DNA of 64,000 nt from Aquilaria yunnanensis (Eukaryota > Streptophyta > Magnoliopsida > Malvales > Thymelaeaceae). Position numbers and translations under genes: made by a program. Of this stretch, positions 24,446 through 36,959 are shown piece by piece (position 1 is the stretch's first letter; the number at the start of each line of letters is the position of its first letter). The stretch covers positions 84,901,001-84,965,000 of the forward strand of contig CM077599.1 in NCBI GenBank assembly GCA_039654915.1, given 5' to 3'. Under the pieces are notes generated by a model. The model did no database searches, was not told the origin of the DNA, and saw only the letters and a program-made list of their open reading frames with translations.

Positions 24446-27069
24446 TCACACATTTTTTGCACCATTTCCTTCCTTGCTCATCTCCAGGCCCCCATTAGGG
24501 TAGCCGTGATCTTCAACGAATCTGGACCAGTACCAGTGAGACTTCCACACGGTGTTCATCTCCTCAATGGGCAAACCCTTGGTCTCGGGAAGGAAGAAGT
24601 AGACGAAAATGGACATGAGAAGGACGAAGAAGGCGAAGAAGATGAAGAGCCCGAACTTAAAGTGGCAGAGCATGGTTAAGAAGACTTGAGCCACCGCAAA
24701 GGTGAACAACATGTTGACGGACACATTAATACTCTGGGCAGCTGATCGGATTTCCAATGGGAAGATCTCACTAGGGACCAACCAACCGAGGGGTCCCCAT
24801 GACCAGGCAAAGCCAGCTACATATGCACAGATGAACAACACCACAACAATCGCATACCACTTGGGCAGATTGCCAGGATCCCCACTGACCCCGAACTTAG
24901 CTCCGATACAAGCTGCCACAATAGACTGCAGGCCAGCAAAAAGACACACATTAAACAACCAACAACATTCACATAAAACTTACTTCAGTTTTGTACCAAT
25001 GTCAAGTACCTGGCAGATCAGCATTTGAGCTCCCCCCTCAAGGAAAAGGAACCTCCTTCCCCATTTATCTACTCCATAGATGGACACCAATGTCGCGAAA
25101 ACATTAACTATACCAGTGATCACAGCAGACATGAGGGAAGCATCGTTCCCGAAACCAATTGTGTTGAACAAAACAGGCGCGTAGAACATGATCACATTGA
25201 TGCCGGTAAGCTGTTGGAAGAAGGGGATCAAGATAGACATGGTGAGATGGGGCCTATACTTCCTCTGCAGCAAGTTTCTCCAAGGATGCTCCACGAGCTT
25301 TGACGCTTCACTGGCAGCGACAAGATCGTCGAATTCCATGTCCACATCGTCAATTCCGCGGATCTTCTGCAGCTTGGCTCTGGCCTCCTCCTTTTGGCCA
25401 CGTTCTATCATCGAGTTTGGTGTGTTCGGTAGGCACAATGACCCGACGGTGATTATGAGAGCCGGAACCATGGCTCCTCCCAAGCTCAGGCGCCACCCCC
25501 ATCCACCCTTGATCTTGGCAAAGAAGTAGTTCAACACATTGGCAATAAGAATTCCAATTGTGATCGACAATTGGAAGCCAATGTTCAAAGCTCCTCTGTA
25601 CTTGTAAGGAGCCATCTCAGACAAGTAAAGTGGCACAGACTGTAATAATTAGGCAAATAGATGCCAATTAGTTACCAAAAAATATTTCAGTACCAGCTAA
25701 TGTGGATAATAATTGCTTACAAATATAGGTGGCCTAATGTCCTTGTAAAGAGGGACCACCTGGCTTTGTCAAGTTGTCAATATTTCTAAACGTTTGAAAC
25801 AAAACCGTAGTAACAGAACTGCATTTGGAGTATTTTCTTTTCCAATAATCAGCCGGCAAGTTGTCTTTTTTAATTTAATTTTCAAAAACCACGTCTTTTT
25901 GCACTGAAAAGTAAACGCTGCCCCGAAAAAAGGGTCACACTGATGCAATGAGAAGAAAAACTTGGCACAAATTTCTCGTCATGTGCGAAAAAGAAATTAA
26001 TTAATCAAAAGCCTCAACTGACAAAACAAAACCTTGCTAATTCTTTTTTCTTTTTTTTCTGTTTCAAAGAATTTCATAGTTTAATCAAAACAAAAAAGAA
26101 AAATAAAAAAGAGGAACAAATTTCAACTCCCATATTCTGTTAACCGCTGAGAGATATGCAAAGTATACTGTAGTATTTTGACACAAATAAGAAAGAATTT
26201 TCAGAAAGAAAAAGAAAAAAAATAACAAAACAGAGAATGATTCATCTGAAAGACTGGAAAATCTGGATCAGAAAAGCTTGGCAATTGGTATCAGAAATTC
26301 TATCCCAGAAGCAAAAAATAAAATAAAATTCTTTTGTCGTTTTTCAGCCAAGACATTGTTTGGTTGATTGCAGATCAGACAACCCGCATCGATCGAACCG
26401 AAACAAAGGAACAAGACCCAGAAACACAGAAAAGCCTCGAATCAAAATACAAGTCAGAGCCAGTAATTTTCTCTAGTTCTATTGTTACCTACCTGATTGG
26501 CGAAGCCGATACCGAACCCGAGCAAAATCCGGCCGACGATCAGCATCCAGACGGCCTTAGCGAGGCCGTTGATGAGAGCCCCGGCGAAGAAAAGGATACC
26601 GCCGAGAAGCATGGAGAGTTTCCTCCCGAGCTTCCTCGTGACGATGGAGGCCACCAGCGATGACAGGAGAGCGGCCAGGTAGAGCGATGAAGTGAACATG
26701 GTCAGGGTCTGGCTGTCGTATTGACAATACTGGTTGGTCGTTTTGTCTGCCTCCTTCTGCCTCCACACACTGGGGAAGAACTTCTTCAGGAACGGTTCCA
26801 TCGTCGTCACACCACCTGATCAGAAGGCAAAACAAAAAAAAAATTAAGAAACTTTCTGATCAAACTCTTTCATAATCACCTTTTCATACCAATTACAGAA
26901 CACAAAAAACCCGAGGTAGATCTACCAAGAAATTACCTGAAATTCCGATATCGTAACCGAAAATCAAACCCCCCATGGCTGCAACTATACAAGTGATAGT
27001 GACGTAGAGGGTGAGTTTTCCGGGGTACTCCTTCCCGGGGTCCTGCCGCATTCCTCCGACGGCGGGCAT
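24446..27069 (-). CDS. STP1: Sugar transport protein, STP1/STP12-type hexose/H+ symporter
   Basis: Four exons join in frame on the minus strand: 27069-26937, 26815-26493, 25639-25010 and 24925-24446, giving 521 residues (Arabidopsis STP1 has 522). The protein is a 12-helix major facilitator superfamily carrier that imports glucose and other hexoses with protons across the plasma membrane. Landmarks are [10 protein letters not shown] at 37-46 with the proton-site Asp40, Arg140 in [12 protein letters not shown] and GRR motifs after helices 2 and 8, [19 protein letters not shown] and PETKG at 475-479. Cys75 (NQYCQYD) and Cys449 (MLCHFKFG) match the disulfide that closes the extracellular lid in STP10. 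All key residues are present and the C terminus is complete. Similarity is highest to STP1 and STP12; position beside VAP4 and NDB points to STP12 as the positional counterpart. It is transcribed away from NDB and towards the LysM gene. Confidence 0.95.
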
Positions 27070-27172
27070 TCTTGGAGACTGAAAGAACTAACTCTGAGAG
27101 AAGACGAAGAGAGAAGGAGAGAATTGAAGAGAATATAGAGAAGATAGAGGATGAAGACGGAGCTGGGGAGTG

Positions 27173-27180
27173 TATTTATA
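27173..27180 (-). promoter_or_regulatory. TATA box of the STP gene
   Basis: The plus strand reads TATTTATA, so the minus strand has TATAAATA 104 bp ahead of the start codon. That predicts a transcription start near 27145 and a purine-rich leader of about 75 bases, consistent with the GA-rich sequence seen there. Confidence 0.65.
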
Positions 27181-27239
27181 GATAGAGGTGTGGAAACTCT
27201 TCGGGTAAGGTACGCCGCCTACGGCGAGAGTTAGCTGTC

Positions 27240-28669
27240 AAAGGAAAAAAAAATAACTTTTAATTCGAAGATTAACATATCTCTTAGTTTCTCTATTTAG
27301 TTTTTTGGACGGATAAGGTTTCCAACGGAATTTGGGAATATTGTAATTTACACTCTCCGTCCCTAATTTTTTTAGAAAAGTGCAATGGTTCCCAGTTGTG
27401 ATTAACATTTTGGCAGTTGCGTATAAACTAGTCATGAGGCATTGGACGAGTGGTGGATACATAAGCAATGGTTGAGCGTGCAATTTTGTATGCGCAATTG
27501 TAGTTGATGTAAAGTGTTAACGACATGAAAAATAATTGCAAGGGCTAGAATTGAACATATGAATATACTTGTAGATCTTCTAAAGAAATTGTCATGCATG
27601 GGTTAATGTTTTCTTCCTATATATCTCGTTATGATTAACACAATTTCTTTCTCTGTCTTTTCCAAATATGGAAAATAAAAAACTGGTACCGTCTGTTTAA
27701 CCTGTAGGGGACTGGGATCACTTTTACGTTTTGTCAACAATAAAATATAAGTTTTTTGGGGTTATAATTAAAGAGAAGAAGTGGGAAAGTAACGTAGTAT
27801 TAGTTTTTGGGCAAAAAGTAATTATTAGTTACTTCAATGCAGAGCCAAGAAAAAATGGGTGATTATAAATGATTTGGGCACTTTTTAGATTTCGAAATTT
27901 GTTTCATTAACAAATTTTAGGGTTATTTTATGTTTTATTTCAATTTTCATAATTAGTTTTAGGGTTATTTTATTTTCTCAATCTGAGTCATTTTTAGTTC
28001 TGTTTGATTAAACAGAGTCCAAGTTGATTATGTATCACGTAGGGCATCTAGTGCCAACTGCCAAGTAGGATTCTAAGACTTCTGATCTGATGCTCTTTTT
28101 CAGCCTTATTCCTAGTAATTCCCTATTAGAGTTGACTAGGCTTACAACTCCGAATCCTAGCAGGATTCAATTAATTACTTCTAATAGGATTTCAGTTAAG
28201 GGCTGATGACCAATAAAATTCATAAATTTTCCTCTTCCAAGATTTTGTCTATTTTCCATTAGTGATTACTTTGTTTCTTAAATTCTAACTTCTTGTGTAC
28301 AAATTAGTCTTCTCTTTTATAATTTCCGCCTAGTGTATGAGCACGCTCCTTAGTTGCAAGGCTGCTTGCTAATATTGAGTAGGCTCTGTTGAGACTTAAA
28401 AATTCTGCCCCTAGTAGAGCGTGCTGGCGCCTGGCGGAGCATTGCCCTTCAACTAACAAAGGGCTATACCTATATTGAAGAGGAGAAGTGGATGGTTGTT
28501 AAATATCAACATTTCAAGACCAAACTGAATCAATTAAACAAAACTAAGGAATAAGGTAGAATATTTTGCTTCTGAGCCCGAAGGATAAAGGCACACAGAG
28601 AGCAACCCGTTGATGAAATCTACCCAATATAGTTACTCCCTCCATTGGTTTGTTTGAGCTTGAAACATT
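27240..28669. other. Intergenic, no gene seen
   Basis: AT-rich upstream flank of the STP gene. Near 28633 the phrase 'tactccctccattggtttgt' looks like the end of a Stowaway-like MITE, which is then cut by the MULE-like insertion at 28679. Confidence 0.4.
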
Positions 28670-28678
28670 TATTTCTAT

Positions 28679-29678
28679 GGGAAAAATAATGAAAAAAACC
28701 ACTAATGTTATCTGTTTGACCCGAACGGCCATTAATTTTTTTTTTACCAGATAAACCACTTATCTTTTGAAAACAAACCAAATAGCCCACTGGTTATTAA
28801 CGGTGCAAATATTCCGTTCAAAATATGGTATATTCCATTGGTAGAGGCTAATGTGGCTTTAAAATAAGCCAAATGGAGTAGAAGACCAAGTCAAAATTGA
28901 GTAGAAGGATGATGTGGCTTTCAATCATGGCCATCCGGTACCATCGGCCCAAGCCCACACCACTATCCCTCCCATGCTCTCCTTAAGCGCTCTCGATCTA
29001 CAATGCCATGGTCACTGACCCTTTGCTTGCACCGGTCTTCGCTTTCCTTCGATGCTTCCAATCCAAGATGTCATGCCGTCGACCTCTGATATCCTTCAAA
29101 GTTCGCCGGCTTTCACTCTTCTTCGATGCTCCGGCCGCTTTCTATCTCTTGCTCCGATCGACTGCCAATTGCTGTTGTCTATCCTTTACTTCGACCAACT
29201 GCCAATTACTACTGTCTTCCCTTGCTTCAATCGACCGTCGATTACTGTTACCTGTCCCTTACATCGTCGAACACTCCGACCTCACCTTGCTTTTCTTTAA
29301 CCCTCTAGCCATTCGCTATCTCCAGCCCCAATCCTAGGTTTGTGTGGGCCTCTGATATCCTTGTCACCTAAAGATCAACATCATCAGACTGCAAGCAAGC
29401 GACAGAGTAGAAGTCAGCCATGCATACGAATCAAATTTTACTTTGGCTAACTTGATGGGCGAATTGCAAAAGAAGTTGAGAAACTCTTTGGCCGGGTTGT
29501 TGAGTTCCCCAACCAATTCTGATGTGGCTAGAGGGAAGCCACGTGGGCTTCATTTTAACAACAGTGGGTAAATTGGCCTAACTCAGAAACATTAGTAGTA
29601 TTTTTGGCCAAAAAAAAACTTTAGTGGCTTGCTTGGGCTAAGTTATAAACATTAGTGGTTTTTTTTGTTATTTTTTCC
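28679..29678. mobile_element. Mutator-like element carrying GC-rich cargo (Pack-MULE-like)
   Basis: The left end GGGAAAAATAATGAAAAAAA followed by CCACTAATGTTA is matched at the right end, in inverse, by GGAAAAAATAACAAAAAAAA followed by CCACTAATGTTT. A 9-bp duplication, TATTTCTAT (28670-28678) against TATTTCTGT (29679-29687), flanks the element with one difference. Nine-base duplications are typical of Mutator-like elements. The 1-kb interior has no transposase. It contains a C-rich block (28930-29340) with a tandem repeat of about 54 bp ('gactgccaattgctgttgtc', 'caactgccaattactactgt') and a frame with EVEKLFGRVVEFP near 29470. These look like captured host sequence, whose donor I cannot name. 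Confidence 0.7.
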
Positions 29679-30222
29679 TATTTCTGTATAGAAATTAAGA
29701 AAGAGGGGGAAAAAATTATAGATTGCTTACGCTCTTATCATTCAACTTGGTCATCCAAGCAAGAAAGATAGGAAAACAAAATAAATATTGAAATGATAAT
29801 TCAAAGGATAATAATATGAAATGACAATTTACTAAATACATAAATATTGTAAAAATTTGTAACAGCTGAAAATAGTAATTATTGAAATAATTAAGTATAC
29901 GACAGATGAAATATTTTTTTAAAATATTCTAGCTTTCCAAACAATTGATGCTTTTATTGATCGGCAAAAGAGATATAAGTATGTGCTAATGAAAGTAATA
30001 AAAATGGAAATAGATGCTAAACCATTAATTGTTTATTGTAAATGCTTCTAACTTCTAAGTACCAAACAGATATATTATTGTAATTTTTTTTCCTTTTGGT
30101 GACCAAGGATTATATGTTCAATATTTATCTTTATTTTTTTTTTGAAAGAAATATTTATGAAATTGAGTCGAAACGAAACGCCGCCTACTATATGATTGAA
30201 GCTCCAAAAACCTCCTTTGCAC

Positions 30223-32340
30223 TAGTGGTGTTCAGAGGGGGGGGGGGTAAGGACCAGCCTAGCTCGGGTCAAACTCGGCTCTGCATGGGCTCGGGCTAAG
30301 CACGGCATCGGGAGGGGCGGTTATGGGCCTCAGATAGGAAGAGCGTTGAAGTGCGCTCAACACTGCCCAAGGCGGAAGCGGGCTCAGCACGGGGATCGGC
30401 TCGAGCCTGGCCAGGCCTGGCCAGTCCGATTTTGTCCCAACAATTGCCTGGCACTCCTAACGGCTCCAAATTAAAAAAGAAAAAAAAGGGAAAATTACAC
30501 TGCATGTCCCTTTAACGACCTGCAGTCTTTTTTTTTTTAATCCCCAGAATTACTTTTTTGTCCCTCCCAACAACTATATTTTAAGGGCTTTTTAGTAAAA
30601 AAAAAAATCTTTCCCTTTAAATAGAGAGGTCATTTCCACAATTTCTTCACACCAATCTTAGTAATATTTCCCTCTCTACTAATGCATTTTCTCATTTTCT
30701 TTAAGCTCTTAGCCTTATTTTCTTCATTTTTTCTTAATCATTCCTTAATTACTTCCAAAGCTCTTCATCTTCTCAATTTATTTTCACACAAATGGCATCA
30801 AGAGGAAAGGGGAAGGCCTCCAGCTCTTCATTCTGCACCGGTTTGAGGTCTTTTTTTCGTGACCTTTCCCGACCAGCGACCCATGGGGCTTAAATCCAAC
30901 AAACTGATGGGGATGAGCAATTCGATATGAGTCAATATGACTAGGGGCTTGACGATCAACTTTCGGATGATGATATTGAGGAGGTGGAGCCAACGGCAGT
31001 AAAGAATGTTGGTGGAGGAGATGGTTCTCAACAGATCCCGACAAGCCATCAACCCGAACTTCCATCACATAGTAAGACGTCGAGGCTCACCGCATGGGTT
31101 TGGGAGCATTTTGATCAAGTTTCCGAAAATGATGGTCATGGCAATGATGCGAGTTCGCAAATTGCAAACATCGCGCACAAGAAGAACTCTGACACGGGAA
31201 CACTCCAAACGGCACATGGAACATAAGCACCTGAATCTATGTCCGGATGGAGCTGCCAGTACCGGCGGTCGGACACAACTTGCGAGTACTGTCAGCGGAT
31301 CAAGTATTTTTAGATTTAATCAACAAAATTGTAGAGAATGCATGGTAGAATGAATGATGTTAAGTGTAAAACCATTTACACAAGCGGAAGATAGGCACAT
31401 GGAAAAATGGATTAAATCAGAATTAAACCCTGCTTTTAAAAGAACATATAGGAGTACTGCTAGGATAGAGGCATTTAAAATTTATGAAGCTGATAAATCA
31501 AACCTACGAGCATACTTCTTTGCTTTTGATCATTCTATCTCATTCACTAGTGACATGTGGACTTCACCACTAGGACAAGATTATTATTGTATCATTGCAC
31601 ATTGGATTGATGATAATTAGGTCGTTCAAAAGCGTATAATTGCATTTAAGTGGATGGAGGTCGATCATACTAGTTGAAACATATTCCAAGTTATTTCAAA
31701 AACTTTTAAAGAATTTTTTTTGTCATGACAAGGCTTTTAGCATAATATTTGATAATGCATCCAACAACGATGTTGCGGCTGAGACATTGAAGGAATCATT
31801 AGAACTTGTCCGGGATGCCACATTTTTTCATATTAGATGTGTATGTCATATTTTAAACTTAGCTATCCAAATAGGTCTTCAAGTTTTGAGTATTGAAACT
31901 ACTTTAATCCGGTGAGCAATCCATTATTTGAAGTCAAGGACCAAAGTTTTCAAAGAGTTTAAACTATATTGTCTTGAAAATGGACTCGATTTTAGCTAGA
32001 AACGTTTTAAACTTGATTGCCCTACCCGATGGAACTTGACTTACGAGATGTGAGATAATATACACCGGAGCAAAAAATAGTGGCCTCATAAAAATATCGT
32101 AGCACAACAGTCACTTTTGACAGTTTATCCAACATCTTTTATTTCAAAAGCATTTTAGAATCAAATTCTAAAAAAAGTACAAAAAAAAATAGCGGGCCTA
32201 GACCCGGACCAAGCCTAGCTCGGCCCAGGACTAGGGTAAGACCCGGCACGGACCCGGTATACCTTAACCTGGGTCGTACTTGGGCCCTCCAAACCTAGGA
32301 CCGGCCGGGCCGAGCCGGGTCGGCCCAGTGAACACCGTTA
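30223..32340 (+). mobile_element. hAT element with decayed transposase
   Basis: The left end TAGTGGTGTTCA and the inverse of the right end TAACGGTGTTCA match at 10 of 12 bases. Flanking octamers CTTTGCAC and TTTTCAAC agree at 5 of 8, so the duplication is old. Both subterminal regions are rich in GGCTCGG/CCGGGCC-type motifs. The interior encodes remains of a hAT transposase. An 11-G run lies at 30237-30247. Confidence 0.65.
30792..32080 (+). pseudogene. hAT transposase (RICESLEEPER-like), broken
   Basis: Starting from an ATG at 30792 (MASRGKGKASS), translated pieces in more than one frame follow the order of a plant hAT transposase. A BED-finger beginning (LTAWVWEHFDQVS) appears near 31090. 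Then comes the central segment with FTSDMWTSPLGQDYYCIIAHW near 31550. A segment with IIFDNASNNDVAAETLK and FHIRCVCHILNLAIQ lies near 31745-31880. Stops and frameshifts separate the pieces (for example near 31620 and 31913), and the C-terminal dimerisation domain is missing. The protein would have cut and pasted the element; it is non-functional. Confidence 0.75.
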
Positions 32341-35300
32341 TTTTCAACACCGTTCTACATGTCTTTAATTTGTCTCTACTCGGCTCGCCTCGTGTATATA
32401 GTTTGCTTGTTGCTTATTATTCATCGCCGATGCAACAATGCTACAGGTAGAAAATTTCTTAAGAAAACTTAAAGTTGGGAAATGAGATTTCTGTTTCTGC
32501 TTATGCCTGGTGGAGGAAAAGAGATGGAAGAACCAGTCATTTAACAAATGGATATTTTAAGGGGCAATTGCAACATTTCTTAGTTTGAGGACAAATTGCC
32601 ACATGGTGCATATCTCAAGGACCATTTGTTGTAATTATGATGAAAATTTTTAACCCAAGACAGGAGGCAGGTGTAATAGTGTATCTTTGCTTACAGTTTA
32701 GGACAAATCATGTGCGATTTCACTATTTAAGGATCAAATTGAAACATTTAGCACAAATCAAGGACTTCTTATGCAATCTATGCCAAAAAAGTACATACGA
32801 AAAAAAATACTAGAATATGCTTGTTAGATTAACTTTCTTATTTGGTTTTAATTGGCATCAGTCAAAAATACACTCTACAATACGTGCGCAACTCCCCCGA
32901 AATTACTGTTGTCCTCATTCAAATTGCATAATTTCTTGCACGTCCTTTTCAACCGCACGCCCTTCCTCGACTCTCCGCTCCCTCCTTCGCCGGTGAGCCA
33001 TCGCTAACCTCCCGTCATGCACATCTTCCGTCACCGCCCCAGACGTTGCCCACACTGCCCTCTAGGTGGAGCACTGATCTAAGGTGCCCCTAGACACTGG
33101 CGACGTCAAATCAAGTGAGAGAAAGAGAGGGAGGAAAAGGCCGCGACCGTGGAGCCCTTCATATCATAGCAAACCAGCCAGCCCCAAGCTCCGTTCTGCC
33201 TCCGCAGTTGCTAATCACAAGCAAAGATGGTAGATTGGAGGAATGGTCGGCCGTGATCGAGTTGTGGGTGGACGGTGGCGAGGGCTGGACTATGATGTTT
33301 TAAGGGTTTAGGGTGAAACTGTTTTCTTATCCCTTGTTTTTTTACCTTTCTTCAAATGAACCCCTAATGTTTTCTCAGAGACACATATGTATGTACATAC
33401 GCAAAAAAAGATGCGTACGAAGCCATAAAAATATATGTATACAAAAATAATAGCTTGACAATTTTAGTACCAAATTATAACATATGCAACTAAATAAATA
33501 GAATTATACAAACATTTATATGTTTAAATAAATAAATAAAATTGTACTAACATATTACTTACATATGCACAAAAGAATAAACCTATTTGTAAAAATGTAT
33601 TATTATTTATATGTAAAAGTTTATCCACTTACATATCTATAACATATCTATGATCTTACTTGTACATATGTGGCGCATGTTGTGTACATATTTATCAATT
33701 GTTTTATATAGAAAGTTTTATACATATCTGCCATCCATTTGTACATATCTCAAATTTTAGAGGGAAATGAGATTTGACGTGTTTATATTTATTTTTTTTA
33801 TGAGATGTTGAACATGTAATATATCTATGATATTATTTGTACATATGTTATACATTATTTATATATATCTCTAACTTTCTTATTGTACATAAACTTTATA
33901 TATATTTGGTATCTGATTTATATATATCTCTAGTTTAAGGAAATACAAAATTTGATGTATTTACATTTATTTTATACTATAAAAAGTAATATTATAATAT
34001 AAATATATATGGACATAAAGGGTGAAGTATAGGTTGGACTCACTCTTTTAACTATGCTATAAGTTGCTAAATGTGATTACTTATGGCACAAGTAGTCATT
34101 AATTCGTTAGCCGTTACCAACTATTGTCGGTGATAGGGGAGGGTGGACCTGATTAGATTTTACACGTCAGAAAAAGCTCAAGCTGAGTAGGAGAAGAAAA
34201 GGTGTTTTTTGCCTTATCGAAAATTGGATAATGTCGGATTACAGGAACCGTGACTTCTAAAGTGCTTTCCCGATTCCAACCAAAGGCAATTAATTTTGTG
34301 TTCTGTCGCCGATAAACACCAGTAAATTAAAACTTCTCCTCTGTTCAATGTAACCAACTCCGGTTATTTTCCACGTTTTTTCTTTTGCCCTTCAATTACG
34401 ATGAAGATCAGAGGATGACGAAACTCATGGCTTAACTGATCAACATAGCCCCAGCCCTAGGGTGTGGTATTATTTTACTGAAACATTGCAAGCGTGAGAT
34501 GTATAACTGCATATATATGTCACCACGGTGGCCGTATTTGAGAACAATTTTTAAGATGCCTCTTAGATATTTGGATTATTTATTAATGATAAAGATTAAA
34601 CTATTAAAGTTAAAAATTAAAAATTACATTTAAATGATTTTTTTTTTTTAATTTTAACACTAATTTCAAAGAAGATCAGCGTAAACATAAATGTTTAAGT
34701 ATTAATCGCTTGACATGAAAATCATAATGTCATGTGCGACTTTTAGGAATGGGAGTTTAATTAGTCAGGGATTAAGTCAACCGATAGACATGAAAGAAGA
34801 AAGAAACGCGTTAGATGGATATTGATACATTACACCACTCCAAGTGCGATGCGGGATAAGGATTAATAAGTAGTGTGAAATTGAAGACAGCAAAGAGTGG
34901 GCGGTTCATAGAATTGCAAATTATAATAAGGATTTTCTGCTTCTAAATGTCAACCAACTAAAATATTCCAGAAAATTATAAAAACATTATACTATAATGT
35001 TATACAAAAGAGTGTATACAACTATGATATATATATATATACCGCTTATTCCAATGCCAACTCAGGGAAATAACTCACAAACCCAAGACGTTTATGCTCG
35101 GCACAGCAATTTAATTAAGCGTCCCTTTTGGGTATTATAAGATAACTCTTCTGATTAGTGTTAATGTTTAAATCAATTTTTAAACGATATAATTATTTCA
35201 GATTTCTGATGTGAATGGTCCAATTTTTGGGGAACTGCGCAAATTGCATGGTGGTTGAAAGTCAAAAAATATATATCATAGCGGCTAGAAATAAGACAAC

Positions 35301-36536
35301 AAATGCTTAACTTTGTTGTTGTAGATTGGTCACATGAGCTCAGCTGTCATAACACAATTACTATTCGGCCTTTGCGGTGTTCATGATTTTCCCGTCTTAA
35401 AAGTAACCTCCGGGTTCATGAATCAGGACAAGACTTCCTCATATAGTTACATTTGCAAAGGATATATTTAAGTGTAAGATTTCTCCCTAATGTTTGCCTT
35501 TTCTTTCAATTAGGGCATCATCTTATGTTCTTCTTCAATAACGTCAATAACATCTCTGAATCCTAGGTTAGATAAGTTCAGTAGATGGTACAAGTTTTTA
35601 TTGTAATGCTGAAGCCTTTGATTTTGAATTCAAGAAGGCAGATAAAGAAACTTTGGCATAAATCACGACCGGAATAGACAGAGAATAAAGTTAATGCCCA
35701 TGGCATAAAGTAAACTACACACTTTCCGCTCTGGTAGGGGAATTATACATTCGAAAGTAGAGGTGCTATATACAGTTAGCTTTCTTAAAAGGATCATAAC
35801 ACAGTGATGGACAGTTAGCTTAGGATTTTCCTTTATAAAACTATATAGATACAAGTGGCCAGATAGATATAGAGAGACATAAAGAGAGGGGGAGAAGAGA
35901 GTCATGTTACAGTATAATGCTTTAAAAGGATTTTATGACTAGTGAAAGAACTAGTAATCAGGCCGCATTTTGTTGTGTCAAGCAATAAGAATATAAAATT
36001 TTCATATCATTGTATTTATAGAGAAAAAATATTAAAAAATTATGAATTTAAAACTAAGGGACGATCAATTCAAAGGTTTTAAAAAATTGGAATGATTGAA
36101 AATTGTTAGTAACCAATTTGGTGATAGAAAACACATGGCATAAGATCAAGGTAGTGGATTTGAGATTTTAGTACAAATTGGGGCTTTAACTGTAACTCAT
36201 GAAAGTTCAGGGGTAAAATCGTAGAAAACAAAAGTTTAGGACGTCTTTTGTTTGTCTATTGGGAAAGAGTGGCAAAATGTCTGATTTCAAAGTTTGGGGA
36301 CCAAAAGTTGTTATTGTACATAAAAAAGAGGAAATATATTGTAATTTACATATTTATTTAAATTTCGGATGCTGGGAGAAATGCCTAAACGCCTACAGCA
36401 CCAGGGAGGCCCCGGCGGGGAGACACTGTAGCATGGGACACTGTGCCTAGTATTCCATAAAAAAAATTTTGACTGATGTCGTGAACGGTCACTTTGGTTC
36501 TCTTTAATTTTCGGTTAGGGGCTTTTTTTTTTGCAA
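32341..36536. other. Intergenic; one GC-rich island and one tandem duplication
   Basis: The stretch has no recognisable gene. A GC-rich island at about 32930-33310 contrasts sharply with AT-rich flanks and resembles the cargo of the Mutator-like elements nearby, but I could not find matching inverted ends. The region 33400-34000 is AT-rich with many 'gtacatat' motifs and holds the duplication listed separately. 34000-36500 shows nothing further. Confidence 0.4.
33640..33990. repeat. Tandem duplication, about 180 bp, AT-rich
   Basis: The block starting 'catatctatgatcttacttg' (33648) and ending 'gagatttgacgtgtttatat' is followed by a diverged copy starting 'tatatctatgatattatttg' (33822) and ending 'aaaatttgatgtatttacat'. 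About 75 percent alike over 170 bp. Confidence 0.5.
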
Positions 36537-36572
<36 letters not shown>

Positions 36573-36624
36573 GGGGTTGGCTAAGGGAACTCAAAGATTG
36601 GGGTTGGCTAAGGGAACTCAAAGA
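36537..36624. repeat. 34-base poly-G tract followed by a 27-bp tandem duplication
   Basis: Thirty-four consecutive G bases (36537-36570) are followed at once by two identical 27-bp copies (36571-36597 and 36598-36624) beginning 'ttggggttggctaaggg'. The tract could form G-quadruplex structures. Runs of this length are rare in plant genomes and are also a known spot for sequencing or assembly error. Confidence 0.85.
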
Positions 36625-36959
36625 ATCACTATAATGCTTTCTTCGCAATTACATGAAAGGCAAAACATTTGGTGTTTGAAATGTGGGATTTGTTACAATT
36701 AAATCCTTAATTTAATGATACAATCTAAATTTTAGTTTGATTAATCTCTTGTTAAAGGTTTACATAGAGCTTTTAAATTGTGCCAAACAAGTTTCTAATT
36801 CAAAAAATTTCAAGTACATTTTAAGAGGACGTGTTGAAACTTGTTGAAAAATTTTGATTTTCAAAAAATGTTAGTTTGTACAATTAAATGCGTTTTTTTT
36901 ATTGAATCAAAGATTGGACTAAAAATGACAAATTCTTTTGTAAAGATTCAAACTTCATA

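Noticed and set aside
24702..25529. Plus-strand frames opposite the STP gene
   Set aside because: They are mirror frames of conserved STP exons 3 and 4 and contain no recognisable product.
29008..29337. 109-codon frame in the element at 28679
   Set aside because: Internal 54-bp repeats and C-rich composition account for the open frame; no domain seen.
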